Origin: Eonycteris spelaea
Lineage: Eukaryota; Chordata; Mammalia; Chiroptera; Pteropodidae
Direction of reading: 5' to 3'
Assembly (NCBI GenBank): GCA_003508835.1
Contig: PUFA01000070.1
Span: 7,006,001-7,070,000 of the forward strand
DNA: 64,000 bases
The notes beneath the pieces were generated by a model. The model was not told the origin of the DNA, did not search any database, and saw only the letters and a list, made by a program, of their open reading frames with translations. Made by a program: the position numbers and the translations under genes. This document shows, piece by piece, positions 1-12,189 of this stretch (position 1 is the first letter of the stretch; every line of letters begins with the position of its first letter).

Positions 1-2255
1 CACCATACATTTCATCCTGTCAATCATTCTTTGAGTCACAGAATACAGAAATATCTTTATTTTATAGAAGAGTTTGTTAAAATAAATGATTTACAACTGA
101 GCCATTGCAAGAGTGAGTAGAGACTGGACTCTTGTAACAAAACCTTGAGTCCAGGATTCCTGACTCCCTGCTCTGCCATCTCCCACTACCTGACATGGAC
201 TCAGGGGCAGTAATGAAGGTTCTCTGAGCTATCACTGAGTTTTTGATGTTCATTGGAACAGAGTCCTACTCTTTCAAAATAGCTTCTTAAAATGTGCTAC
301 CAGCATAGTGTACAGTCCTCAGCACTCAGGCAAAGCCAAAACCCTACTTACATCTTTGAAACTTTTTATAAAAAATTCTAGTGATAAATATGTATAGCAG
401 TCCATAGCTTGGATTTCACGCCTAGCCAGATGGGAATTAAAAAAAAAAAATTGTCTCAACAAAAAGTGAGAAAAATTTTCCCTGTTCTCCTCACAAGAGT
501 TTAATTCAAAATGATCTCTTAAAAAGTAGAAATTGCTTGAAATGAAACCCCATTTATTTTCAAGTAAATGAAAGATGTTTGTGTTTGTTTATATATTTAT
601 TACTTTTGTCCCAGAAAGAATACAAGATACTTTACAATGATGTAATAAATGAAATAAGAGAGCACAGGTTAATTTTAGAAGCAAAGTAATAAGGTTGTGA
701 AAACTGGCCAGAGAATAAGGGAATGTATGTTTTTGCTATGTATGAACAACGAATTTGGTCTAAAATTTTAATTGGGTAGATGGTCATCAAAACTTTTTTT
801 TCTGGCAAATCTCCTATAGTTTTGTGAGAAATCCTCAAAGGTAATTACAGTTTTAGAGATCTACAATAAAACTCACAGTGGAGGAATATCTTTTATTGGA
901 TGACAAAAAGTATTGCTCTCTCTGTTAGAATTGTATAGTACAGTTGCTGAATTTGGAAAGGGTTAAAATGCTGAAGATAAGCCACAACTCTGGACTGTAT
1001 ACAAAAAATTTACTCAAGCGTCAGTTAGAATAAACAAACACAAAAACTGTGCTTGTTGTCCGCTGGGCCTCACCACCGCACCTTTCCCTGTAAAGTTTTG
1101 CTTATATGAAATTTGGAAGGTAGAAGAGAAGGAGACACCATTAATATCCTCTGCAGGCCACTGCAAGTTAATACCTGGGCAGAAGATAATGTTTTTGAGA
1201 ATCATCTGCTTTGAAGCCAGCTAAGAATGGAAGCTACAGAGATGACTGAGATTTACCAATGTTTCCAGGTGAGCTTCTGTATTCACTTACTTCTTTTGTC
1301 CTATACCTGAAGCTTTGTGTTCCAAGTCTGCCAGCAATGTTAGCCATCAGTTCTCTATATTAAAATCCTTACTGTTTGGAATACCTGGAATGGCTTCTGT
1401 TTTCCTGGCCAATCTCTGACACTTCAACAAACTGTGCTGACCAAAACAATTTCCTAGCAGCTGCGATGTCAATGATATGAGAAAGTCAGATTCTGTTTTA
1501 TAATTCTTAGTGTTCATAAAATAAAGGAGAACTATTTATTTGTCATACTCTTTGATTCAGAACTCAGCTGGGAAGAGGGTGTTATTTATTGGATTCCCTC
1601 AAACCCCCAAAACTCTGAGATTAAAAGGCAGAGTCACCTAGAGCTGCTGGATTCAAAGTCTTCCTAGTGCATCTCTTTTTAATTTGCCATCAGCTGGGTA
1701 CACCTGACTTTCTCCCCTTACCTGATGCTAACATAACATGCCTTGGCCACACAGAAACATGCAAAATCATTGGTATGACAGAATCTCAAGAATCTGCAGA
1801 ACTATTTCACCACAAGATATGACCTAGTTTTATATATCTTGGGAGAAATGAATTCATGTCTAAAATTCTAGAGTGAACATATCAGATAAAGAAGCAGAAA
1901 AACCCAAAAGCAACCCATAGAAGATTCTAGTATGAACAAGATAAATTTATCTTCAAAGACAAGTATAAAACTTGGAAAAATAACTCATCCGAACTAAAGA
2001 AGTGTGTTAAGACTGCTAAGTAAAATGCATGTGGAGACAAGTATAAGTATATCCTCAGATCTTAGAGGCCACCTCTTACCCATCTCCATTTGGGGAATGA
2101 GAGGATGGGATATCATATCTTCTTTGTCTTTGAATCTTTAGTCATATTACTGTGATGTCTCTCTGAGGAAGTTTCTACAAAGTTTCAACTGCAATACATC
2201 TATGTTTTATAGTCCACAAATTAAACTGAGCAGACACAAGAAGCTGCTAATCAGT
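1..2255. other. Unassigned AT-rich non-coding stretch
   Basis: I see no gene, RNA or confidently named repeat here. The open frames present are short (under 70 codons), start anywhere and resemble no family I know. Short A runs occur near 440-450. Old, diverged repeats may be hidden here that cannot be recognised by eye. Confidence 0.5.
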
Positions 2256-2268
2256 TGGCTATATTTTA

Positions 2269-2531
2269 TTCATTCATTCATTCATTCATTCATCCATTTA
2301 TTTATTTGTTTGTTTGTTTGTTTATTTTAGGTGAGGCAGCACTTGGTTGACCTCACAGATTGCAAGGACTTTGTCAGCTTACAATCCCTTACTTTTTTAT
2401 TTTTTATGCCTACAGCACCTGGTCTTCCTAGCTGGTCTCCCATCCAAGTACTAACCAGTCCCGACCCTGCTTAGCTTCTGAGATCAGACGGGATCGGGCT
2501 TGTTAAGAGGAACATGACCATAGACCAGAGG
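2269..2531 (-). mobile_element. 5S rRNA-derived SINE, full length
   Basis: Read on the minus strand, the element has a 5S rRNA head (2525 down to 2408), a short A-rich linker, a body of about 65 bp that is not 5S, and a tail of AAAC, AAAT and ATGA-type repeats ending at 2269. It is flanked by a perfect 13-bp direct repeat, tggctatatttta, at 2256-2268 and 2532-2544, so it arose by target-primed retrotransposition as one unit. The body and tail separate it from a simple 5S pseudogene. 5S-headed SINEs in mammals are known chiefly from pteropodid fruit bats (MEG-RS/MEG-RL), and 5S-derived SINEs are also reported from springhare. The family name is inferred from structure, not from an alignment. 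The perfect duplication suggests a fairly recent insertion. Confidence 0.82.
2408..2525 (-). pseudogene. 5S rRNA-like head of the SINE
   Basis: On the minus strand this matches nearly the whole of mammalian 5S rRNA, from gtctatgg at the 5' end to ggtgctgtaggc at the 3' end. The internal RNA polymerase III promoter is well kept: the box A core aagctaagcagggtc is intact, the intermediate element reads actggttag, and the box C region begins gtacttggatgggagacc. The region between the 5' end and box A, around 2495-2520, is the most diverged. No T-run terminator follows directly, because the sequence continues into the SINE body, so this is the promoter module of a SINE and not a 5S gene. Confidence 0.85.
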
Positions 2532-2880
2532 TGGCTATATTTTAGTGATGAGTTAAATGATTCACTTTTTATATGATGCTTCCCAAAGTGCTTTCGCATC
2601 TCTTCTCACCTGATCAATGCTAAAGAAATGTGGAAAATAATCATAATTGTGACATTAAAAAAAAAAAAACATAGTTGGGTGACACTGATTTTCTAAATTT
2701 TCTGAGCACATTTTTTTAAAAGCTATTTTATTTCTCCAGGCAGTGATGTTTATCCTTAAAGGGTCTGGGAAAGGCCTCTCATCTTGACTGTATGTGGCAC
2801 TATGTCATCACAAGGTTTGAGACTCCTACTTTCTATCCTGCATGGAGGGCAATGACCTCAGCTCTCAGCGGCATCTAGAG

Positions 2881-3096
2881 CAGTGGGATTCACTCACCTG
2901 GGGTAATTCTGCAACCCCCTAGGGACATCGAGAAATGTTTGGAGACACTTTTAGTTGTCACAATTTGGCTGTGTGTGTGCTACTGGCATCTAGTGACTAG
3001 AACCCAAGGATGCTGCTGTACAATGTATAGTACATCATCCCATAATAAAGAATTATCCAGAGCAAATGTCTATCATGCCGAGGTTAAGAAACACTG
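2881..3096 (+). mobile_element. MER20 (hAT-Charlie non-autonomous DNA transposon)
   Basis: The 216-bp segment starts with cagtgggattc and ends with gaggttaagaaacactg, which are the degenerate inverted termini of MER20. Its interior carries the family's typical text, such as tttggagacacttttagttgtcac, gctactggcatctagtg and aaagaattatcc. The length is close to the usual 219 bp. MER20 copies are shared across placental mammals and are non-coding. Some have been reported to act as enhancers in uterine stromal cells. The 8-bp target duplication expected for hAT elements is not recognisable here. Confidence 0.85.
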
Positions 3097-4534
3097 ACTT
3101 AGGAAAAAAGGAGCTGGCAAACTTGTTTGCTTCTTAAAAATAGGCACTAACCTTTTTTCTCTTTGGCTGCTGCCTCAGCCAGGAGAACCAGAACTAAGCT
3201 TTGGGCAACCAGAGTTTCCTGATGGGATTATCTGCAGCTGACTGAGCTTCTAAGCTCCTTTCCCTTCATTTTCCTCTACAAATCAAGTTCTGTGAGAGAG
3301 CTGCTTGAATTCCATCTCAAGTTCTCTCACTCATAATTTAGATCTCAAAGTTCAAATTAAGGCAACAAAAACATGTACCTTCCTTGAAACACAGATTTCT
3401 GAAAGCAAGGACAACAAACTTTCGAAACAAGGCCCTGAAGAATGAAACTTTGATAGGAAAAATGTTTTGTTTCCAGCCCCCTACACACACTTTTCACCAG
3501 TTAACCACTGCCTCCCTGGCACTTTGGACCCACCATGATTGTATTAAATTTTGTTATAGAAAACTTGATTTTAAAGTTCTGGCCATTCAAGAGAATGGTT
3601 AAATTTACATTTCCTATAGGAAAATAGAGAGAGAGAGAGGGAGAACAATTTAATCATGAGACAAATAACCTTTCTTAGTATAAGAGAGCTTTCCCTCAAC
3701 AACGTCCTACAAATAAAAAAAAGTTTCAGAATACCCTTTTTCTAAACATTCTGCAACAGAGTCTTAGGTGTGTGGAAAGGTGGTATGAGGAGACAGGGAA
3801 TACAATGCTATCAGGGCACTCAGCTTCCTATTGATATAAGTTATTTCAAGAATAGTTTTAGAAGATCTAACCAAGGCGTCTAGTCAAGAAGTCATTTGCT
3901 TAGCTCAGTCTTGATAAATATGTCGGTAGAGAGTTATACTGGAGAATGTATTAATCTAAAATGTGTCTATTTGGGGGTTACCAGTGAAATACAGGTCCAT
4001 AGGTTACAAAGACATCCAACCTAGATGTAATACTATCTAGCTTGGAGGAAAACTAAGGAGCCTGACAAAACTGAATTCCTGGTTGGAGTTTCTTTCCCTT
4101 TTCCTGGAAGTTACAAAGGTAGGATCTACATGCAAAATCAAGACTCTCCTTAGAAAAACTGTTTTACATCCTTTCTAGCACAAGGATACTTGAGCAATCA
4201 AGGCCCATTTACAAAATCCCTTTAAACAAATGTTCTAATGAATTTACTTATGCAGATTTTCTTTGAAAAATGTGAATGCTTTTAAGAAGCATGATTCCTA
4301 TCACAGTATTTTATATAAAAAATGCCTTATTACCTAAATTCTAAAAGTAGACACTCTCTTTGGATTGCCTCTATAAATCACATTTTAAAAAGACACCTAT
4401 TTTAGAAATTAGAATGCTATTGACCAGAATTCTTCCTTTACACAGACAAATCCTCATATTCAGGAATTTAGATTGTTGCTATTTAAAACATCTAAAGACG
4501 AAAGGGTCATGGTTGCATTTTTTTTTGAAACTAA
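3097..4534. other. Unassigned stretch after MER20
   Basis: No gene or named repeat was recognised. A 72-codon open frame near 3384-3602 and a 60-codon frame near 4360-4542 match nothing I know and look like chance. A short GA-rich run lies at 3627-3640. Confidence 0.45.
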
Positions 4535-5135
4535 CAGTGTAAATTTATTCAATCATTCAAAAAATATTTGCTGAATACCTACTTTATGTCAGAAACTGTT
4601 CAGGTGCAGGGATACAGCAAGTAACACAACAAAATTATTTTCTCTCAGATTCTAGTTGTGAAGCTAGAAAAGTTGTGTGTTAAAGGATAGTAGGTGGCAT
4701 TGAAAAAATTTCAAGTAAAATAGAATGGAGAACAGTAGGGATAGGAATTGTGATTATAAATAGGATTGTAAGGGCAAACCTGAATGATATTATGAGATTT
4801 GAGACAGGTGAGGTCATGAGCCATGTGGACACATCGGGGGAGAACACACAGCATAGAGGAAACAGCGAGTGCAAAGGCCTGGCAGTGGGAATGTGCATGC
4901 GTGTTTGACAATCAGCAAGGTCAGTGAATATGGAGCAAGGTGGAAAGCAGGAAGAGATCATGTCTGAGAAGTAATTGAAAGCCAGATAATGGTGGGTCTT
5001 TTAAGCAATTATAAGATTATTGGAATTTATTCTGAATGACTTTGGTAGCTGCTGGAGAACTTAGTATAGCTAAATGATATGATCTGAGTCACTAGATCAC
5101 TCTGACTGCTTGGTTAAGAAATTGGAAGCAATTAT
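4535..5135 (-). mobile_element. L2 LINE fragment (3' end)
   Basis: The plus strand reads as the reverse complement of the L2 3' region. It begins with the end motif (ttattcaatcattcaaaaaatatttgctgaatacctac), continues through the text equivalent to cagagggaacagcaagtgcaaaggcc at about 4855-4885, and ends with the segment around gatctgagtcactagatcactctgactgc. This is an ancient therian CR1/L2-clade LINE and non-coding here. The minus-strand open frames inside it are leftovers of L2 and not genes. Confidence 0.75.
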
Positions 5136-5620
5136 TTCCAGGTGCATCACTTTACATTCGTCTCACTGAAATTCTCTTACTTTTTCTTCTTGGCACTTAT
5201 ATGTTTGAAATCTACTAATACATTATGCCTATTTGAAGAAGAGCTCTACTAAATATCTTTATACTTCACATTGAATTCTTTCCTCCAAGTTTATTATAAA
5301 GTGTTAAATAAGATTGGACTCAGCACCCAGAACCTTCCAAAATTAACTAACACATTTATATCCAAGGATGTAATAAATATCTTAAGCATTTATATTATGA
5401 TTTTAGGTGATAAATGAGGATATATGCATGCACATATCCAATATAATCTCAAATACATAAACAATGTACAAAGGAAAAAAGATCAAACAGAAATATCCCA
5501 AGTGTCCAAAAGATTATTTTCTTCTTTTTTCGATTTTGAGTATATTTTAATTCATGTGAGGAAACAAAAATTATTAGAGAATGCAAGAAGTCATCCTCTA
5601 TATATACACTGTAATCAATA

Positions 5621-6042
5621 TGTGGAGTTCTTCGTAAGCAGACACTGAGAAGTTTGGGATGAAAGATGTTTATTAGGGATAAGTTAAACTTCCTGGCAAT
5701 CTCAGCCAACACAGTGAGAAGTTCTAAAACAAAATTGCCCATAAGAGTAGTCCTGCGTTAGACCAAAATGGCTTTCTGTCCCCACCTCAATCAGTCACTG
5801 ACTAAAGGCATGGCCTGTAATGGGGCAGTTTTCTGGAACGAGGCCTGCTCTGAGTGGTTGACAGCTAGAGTTGTCTATTGACCAAAATTCCCTCTGCTGA
5901 GCATATCCTTTCTTGAAGGGTGGCATATTTCTGTTTTCCATAAACAAATGCCTTGAGACAGAGCATTGTATCTTCAGCCTCTCACTTATCCAATCTCTGG
6001 GGAGAAAAAGGATTTAAAGTGAGCAAACAGATACCTGCTACA
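5621..6042 (-). mobile_element. Probable solo LTR of an endogenous retrovirus (class I-like)
   Basis: Read on the minus strand, this 422-bp block starts with TGTAGCAGG and ends with AACTCCACA, giving the TG...CA ends of an LTR. It has an AATAAA signal in ccctaataaacatc (around 5675-5685) about 50-60 bp from its 3' end, the usual place for an LTR polyadenylation signal. Composition is richer in GC than its surroundings. No internal retroviral sequence lies on either side, so it would be a solo LTR. The flanks (aata and aaac) do not form an obvious target duplication, so the boundaries are tentative. No family name is assigned. Confidence 0.55.
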
Positions 6043-6399
6043 AAACTAAAAAGAGGGAAAAAATGGATTCTAATCTTTTAGGCATCTCTAGGTGGAGGGG
6101 AAGAAGAATACAAATTATTTCATATTTTGAATACAATATATTTCATATGTTGTAAGGACTTATGTAAGAATCAAAAGAAGTTTGAAAAAACAAGGTACTG
6201 GGAATAAACAATTATTAGAACCAGAAAAAGTGAGTGGTCTGATACTGCTTTTCTCATTCCTTTACTTTCAATTTTAGCTTTTTTCTCTATAAATTTATTG
6301 TAACATATCTGGCCAAAGACCTAAAGAACATTTTTAATGCTTCCCTTGGCTAGGTCTCTCCTTTTATTTGACACATTTTTTTAGATACGTTTTCTTAAT

Positions 6400-7562
6400 T
6401 ATATGTCACCACACTCTCCTGGTTTATGGCCCTCTCTTTATGTGTTTATTCTTGGCTTCTTTTATTCATTTCTCATTTTCCTTCTAATACCAAAATCTTT
6501 TATCTACTCAGCTATTTCCTATATCCTTTTACTTCTCTCTCTCTGTATTAAACTCTACATATCATTACCTTGTAATGTTTCACAGCACCTCTATGAGATG
6601 CCTCCCAAATTTATATCTCCACCCAATCTCTTGAGTTGCAAACTCATATATCAAATTTGTCTTTGAATTTCCACATAGATGACCCCAGGGCAACACATAT
6701 ATAACATGTGAAAACCTAAATATTTAATATAATTAATCTCTCCTCCCACACACAACAGTTCTTCAAACTTTCCCAATATTCTTACACAAAAAAAAACATT
6801 CAATTTTTTAACATGAAACTTTTTTAAGCCAGAAAACTCATATACTTTGTATACCAAGTATAGTTGATTTGAATTCCAAAAAATGCATTTCCTCTTCTAG
6901 TATATGACTCTAGTATACGTCATCATCAAATCTTATCCAGACCCCTTCTATAAACTTCTCACTCTTTTCCTGAAAAAAAAAAAATCCATTCTCTAAAGAG
7001 TAGCCAGAATAATATTTTAAAAATGTATATAGAATCATGTTCAAAACCTTTTAGAGAGTTTCCATTACACTCTACATAAAAAATCCAAATTCCTTACCAT
7101 ATCCTACAAGTACCTGCATAATCTGGGCCAGGTTGTACTCTTCATTTCTGCTCCTTGCTTGTTCTTCAATTCACTCTTCCCCAGACCCACTGGCGTTTTT
7201 TTTTCTTTCCCTAATGCATCCAGATCTTTACCATCCTTTAACTTTTGCATATGCTAGTCCCTTTCTGGACTGCTCCTTCTCACTTTCAATGTTTATATTA
7301 AATATTTCTTTAAAAGGGTCTTTGTGGAGAACTAATTCTTGGATAGACTCCTTACGTTACTTTATATGTTCTTCACTTACCACAACCACATATTTTACAT
7401 CTGTTGGTTTAATTGTCTAAAATCTGTCTCCCGTATTAGAATGTAAGCTCAATGAGAGCCAGGGAAGCATCTGTTTTGTTCACTACTGTATCCGCAGCAA
7501 TTAGCACAATATTTGACACCCGGTAAGTAACCAATGAATATTTGTTAGATGAATTAATAAAG
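6400..7562 (+). mobile_element. L2 LINE, long 3' fragment
   Basis: About 1.16 kb can be followed in order along the L2 3' region. It starts at cacactctcctggttt (6409), passes cccaaatttatatctccacccaa, the tract around atccaaattccttaccatatcctacaagtacctgcataatctgg (7085-7125) and cttttgcatatgctagtccctttctgg, and ends with the polypyrimidine/gaatgtaagctcaatgagagccaggg segment and the 3' end aatgaatatttgttagatgaatt. It encodes nothing intact: the plus-strand frames at 6403-6666 and 7133-7420 are decayed L2 ORF2 C-terminus and untranslated sequence. Confidence 0.85.
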
Positions 7563-8640
7563 TCTTTATACTATAAAAACATTAAAGCAATGACATTTTA
7601 ATCCTTTTATTTTAGGAAGATAAAATGTCTTGCAAATTTGCTCACATTTTGTAAATGGTGAACATGAAATACAAAAGGCTTGAGGATCTCCTCTAGTCCG
7701 AGACAAGCCTCCATTATATTTCATCCAGATGACTTCCAGAGCCTCTTCAACAGTCTCCTCACTTTCTCCTTGTCCCTGATAAATTCACTCTCCATAGAGT
7801 GGCTACATCTGGGACCAAGGCAAAATTTGAATTTAGTGTTTTGCCATGTTTCAAAGGAAGGGAGAAAGGCAATGCAAAAATAAAGTACAGCTTAAGATGA
7901 AGCCTCCAAAAGCTACTTAGGCTCACTTAGTTCTTTCCTTACAAACCTCCTGAGCTTCTTAGTTACTGAGAGAAAGATTACTATGGACAGATCTTCTAAA
8001 GAAGGCACTGGTGGCTTCCTTGCACATCAGGAAATTCAATACTGAAATAGCAGTGGGAAGCAACAAAGATACAGTCTCCAAAGGGAACTCATCAGTATAT
8101 TTCCTTTAGTATCAAAGACACACAAACAAGCTCAATTGACTTTAATTAAGGTCTCCCTAGGCTCACCAGCTGGGGAACTTTCCTAGCATTCTTAGCACAA
8201 TAGATAAGTAAATTTGCCAACCAGAGTTAAATGTGAATGATACTGGTCCAGGGTAGCTATATCCTTAGAAGTAATTAGTAAAAGCTTATAACTGTTATTC
8301 TGCATTCATAGCAAAACACCTTGTTATCATAGCAATGACTTAGATATATGTGTTAATTTGACACCTCTTGAACAAGTATTTTAATAAAGTCAACATACCA
8401 AAAACATAGAATCAGGCTTGTGTTTTAATGTCATCACATTTCCTATGATAATGGTGATGATTTTTTAATGCAGTATTCCTTAACGCATCTCTGACTGTCA
8501 TGCTTTATAATGTCATGCTTTATAACACTTTTGTTGAAAAGAAACTCAGATTTCTTTTTAAATCAAAAAGCATGTAGGCCACAGTAATACTGAATAAAGA
8601 ACAAGAAATTTTAATAAGTAGCTGGAGTGTTCAATTTATG
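7563..8640. other. Unassigned AT-rich stretch
   Basis: Nothing recognisable was found between the L2 and the next MIR. The short open frame at 7680-7883 matches no family I know. Confidence 0.4.
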
Positions 8641-8644
8641 GTGT

Positions 8645-8850
8645 ATGCCAAGTTTGCAAAACCCTTTCAAGGATTTTTATTTATTGCCCCTTACAGCAAT
8701 CCTGTACTTATATTGCGCAGTACTTATTAGCATCCTAACATTACAAATGAAGAAAATGGCAATGCAGAGAGGTTAAGTGAGCTGCACAGGGTCTTAGGAA
8801 GTCAATGAGAGGGGGATGAGATTAGAGCATGAAGCTCTTTTCCTTTTCAG
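8645..8850 (-). mobile_element. MIR SINE
   Basis: Reverse complement of MIR. The series ttacaaatgaagaaaatggcaatgcagagaggttaagtgagctgcacagggtc (8740-8792) corresponds to the MIR core region that reads, on its own strand, as ...acctctctgtgcctcagtttcctcatctgt. This is an ancient tRNA-headed SINE shared by all mammals. Confidence 0.75.
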
Positions 8851-9057
8851 GCTAGCAAGTGGCCCTGGCTCCAGGGAGGTCCTTTCCTGAGCAACACAAT
8901 ATATGTGCAAGCATCTGTGGACATTTAAAACATAGGAGAACATTTCAGAAAGCAGTTCTCTCCATGAAAAACATTCTTCAAATAGAATGATTTTCTTGAT
9001 AGGCATGATGAAAGTCACAGTGAATTTTGTAAAGAAAATTTCTCTAATTCTGTAATC

Positions 9058-9165
9058 CTCCACTTACTAATTATCTGCCCTTAGGCAAAACAACTTCTCT
9101 ACGACTCAGCTTCTTGCCGTCTAAAATTAATACAGGAACAGAAGCTACTCTTAAAGATTGTGAGG
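9058..9165 (+). mobile_element. Partial MIR SINE
   Basis: The stretch ttactaattatctgcccttaggcaaaacaacttctctacgactcagcttcttgccgtctaaaatt follows the MIR core in the plus orientation. It is short and diverged. A possible L2/MIR-like 3' motif in the opposite orientation follows at about 9200-9235. Confidence 0.5.
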
Positions 9166-9994
9166 AAGAAAAAGAAATAATTCATTGATGGTCAACAAAT
9201 AACTCCTCGAGTGTCTATTATGTGGCAAGCACTCCAAATAACTAAGTAAGATTCAGGGGCCTGGTCTCCTTCTTCCATGAATGTAATATTACTGAAAAGT
9301 TTAAGGTTGTTAATTTTATATTTGGGCAATCTAGTGTCCTGTGGAAATGTGGAGATCTAAATGGTCTCATTTCAGGCATACATTTCCTAAGTAAGTCAAC
9401 CTTAAATTCTAAACTAGGGATTAACAAAAAATGGCCTTTAAGGGTAGAGTACAAGGCAACAGTAAAGGTAATTGAAAGTTTGCTCAGTACTTTATTTCCA
9501 GAGAGAAAGATACAATGCAAATAACATTAAGCAAACAGCTCCCAACAGAATATCCCAGAAAAACACAAGCACATGAGTATAAACTGTATAAATAAAAGAA
9601 ATCAAGCTAACCATCTACCATCGAGATTACTATGAATTAACATACAGAATCTTCATTCTAGTAGATTTATGTGTGACTGGTAAATATAAAACACCAACTT
9701 ATCCTTTACAAAAATGAAAAATCCACATAGAAATAAGAGATAAAAATATACAATTGACAAAATCTTCTTTATATAGTAATTCTAATAAATTTTTTTAATC
9801 AAATAGGATTTATTATGCCCTCTTTCTCAAAATATACTCCTGAATTTTCAGAGCATTCTGATTTATTTTGTATGATGTCTAAATTGGAGATATTAGTTTA
9901 TGAAAAAATAGCATCTAATTTATTTCATTATAAATGTTATAACTAAAAAAAGGCAAAAGACTTTAAAATACTTTGTTATAAGTACTATATTATT

Positions 9995-10495
9995 TATCAA
10001 TTCCATGTCAATTTATCCCAAAACTTAGTGGTTAAAAAAATCATAAACATTTCTTAGTTCATAGTTTCTATAGTTCAGGGATTCAAGAGCAGATTAGCAG
10101 GGTGGCATTTCATTAAGTTGCAGTCAGGGTTTTGGTAGGGGCTTTGGTCATCTGAAGGATTAATAAAAGCTGTAGAAACTGCTTCCAAGATGATTTATTC
10201 ACTTGGCCGTTGGCAGGAGGTCTCAGTTGCCCTCACATACGAGCCTCTGCATAGGCTGCTTGAATGCCCTCAAACATGACATCTGCCTTGTTCCAAAGAG
10301 AGATTCAAGAGAAAGGGAGGTAGAAACCACATTGTCTTTTATGACCTAGTCTCTGAAGTCTCACATGATCACTTCCTCTTTTTGTATCTTAAGTAAAGGA
10401 TGACTGAATCTAGTCCACACTCTAGAGGATGTAATTAAGCTCCACCTCTTGAAAGGAAGAGTATCAAAGAATTTGTGGGTATATTTTAAACTATC
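9995..10495 (-). mobile_element. MLT1 LTR (ERVL-MaLR)
   Basis: Reads as the reverse complement of an MLT1-type LTR: ccaaaacttagtggttaaa near 10018, tcatctgaaggattaataaaagc, cacttggccgttggcaggaggtctcagttgcc (10201-10230), ggctgcttgaatgccctc and cttttatgacctagtctctgaagtc. It is an old non-autonomous LTR retrotransposon remnant common to placental mammals, with no coding capacity. Confidence 0.72.
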
Positions 10496-10604
10496 ATAGT
10501 TGTTTATTTTAGAGCTATTTCTATTATTTGGCTGGCTATTCTTTGGACACTAGTATATGTTGGTAACACCCAATTCTCTATTAGTTACCTACGAGGTAGT
10601 AGGA

Positions 10605-10852
10605 CCATCCAGTGCAGTGACTCAGTGCCCAGATTCTGGGACCCTATCGTCCAGGTCAAAATCTTGACTCTAATATGTATGAGCTTGGATAAACAACTCA
10701 CATGTGCTTCAGTGTTTCCTCTTCAAACAGCTAATTATAGTTCTTACCTTTTAAGCTTTTTGTGAGGACTAAATGAATGTCTATGAATAAGGTGCTTAGA
10801 ATATTTCATGCCACATTATAAACACTCAATAAGCTTTAATAACTAGTATGAG
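10605..10852 (+). mobile_element. MIR SINE, nearly full length
   Basis: Begins with the tRNA-like head ccagtgcagtgactcagtgcccagattctggga and runs through gtatgagcttggataaacaactcacatgtgcttcagtgtttcctcttcaaac to the 3' end gtgcttagaatatttcatgccacattataaacactcaataagctttaat. The order and spacing match MIR over its full length. Confidence 0.85.
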
Positions 10853-12189
10853 TTGGCGGTAATTGTAATAGCTCAGCTATATACTAATAACTTTATTTCC
10901 ATAGTAGAAATATATATCTTTTCTTTGTTGAAAATAAAAGATTTTTAATGGAATCATTAGATAATAATATACTTACCTAAAGCAACACAGTGGATCGCTC
11001 AGTATAAAAATAATTCACTTTAGAATATTTCATCACTTATATTTCCAGTGAAGAATTTACTTTCTCATCTCCAATTTAGGAGTAATTTTCTTTGGGGTAT
11101 TTTAAATCCCAAACACATGTTTATTTTTAATCCCTCTATAATAGGATATTTATTCATAAAGTAGTTGAATCAATTGAAAACAATGCTCTCTGAAATTAGT
11201 TTGGTTAATTGCTTTTCTCTTACCAAAAGCTTATACCTCAGCTCTACCTGATTGTATCCTCAATTTTTATTCTTTTGACAAGCGTATCCCCTACTATGCT
11301 GTGTTTCTTTACAGCTTGATTGCAGTGTGTCAAAACTGCTGGGTTCTAATCATGAACCTCTTTTCAAAGATTCCGTTGCTTCCCAGTAGCTGAATACTTA
11401 CATCCATTCACCGACTGTTACTGTCAGCATCCTGCTGTCTCCTCATCTGAGGGGTCCCCAAGGGCTTTTTATTTCAGCAGCTTAATGAGCACTTTGAGCT
11501 TGTGAATACTATTTTCTTTGCGAAGCCAGGGCCATAAATTCCTTCAAGTCTCACCCCCACTACCACTACACATGGTAAAGAGAGAGGAAATAAGCTTCTG
11601 TCCTCCCCACCCCACCGTTCTTTCTCCTGGCAGATCAAAAAAAAAAAAAAATTCTCTCAGCCCTTCTAAACTAGCCATTACCAATCCTGCAACCTCAATG
11701 TCTCTTTCTGCCTCCTATTCAAACAAAATGTAATTTTTCTAGAAGTAACTCATGACAGCATATCTGTCATATGCAAAGATGATCAGATTGGGGAAGCCCT
11801 TCCAGGACTGTAAAGGAGAAAAGTGTGCTGTGCACAAATAAACTGTTTACCTGCAAACTTGTGTCTTTAAACTCTCATTTCACCTCTTTCTGACAGTATC
11901 TGTGTTTTTTCCTGATAAGAAAAAGGCGTTATTAAATCATATTTCTAACCTACAATTTGCAAAGTCTCGGTAATTTTAGTCCCATTTCTCACTTATACTA
12001 CCTGTGCTGCATATATACTTCTGCCTTTTAAACACACATAACTTTTTCCCACAGTGGAATAACAATACATAGAGTATTCCTTAATTTGCTGCTTTCTTAA
12101 ATTAATATATGGTATTACATCTATTTAATCAGTACCAGCAAAGCACATGATATTTGTAACTGGACTATCTAGATATATACACCATCTCC
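10853..12189. other. Unassigned stretch
   Basis: No gene was recognised. A 71-codon frame at 11518-11733 crosses an A15 run (11637-11651) and looks like chance. Around 11820-11880 there is an AATAAA within text that resembles an LTR end, but I could not find paired termini. Confidence 0.4.

Noticed and set aside
2408..2525. A genuine 5S rRNA gene
   Set aside because: It has substitutions near the 5' end, no immediate terminator, and is fused to a SINE body and tail inside a single target duplication.
11480..11880. Possible LTR with AATAAA near 11840
   Set aside because: I could not find paired TG...CA ends or a target duplication, so it is left unassigned.
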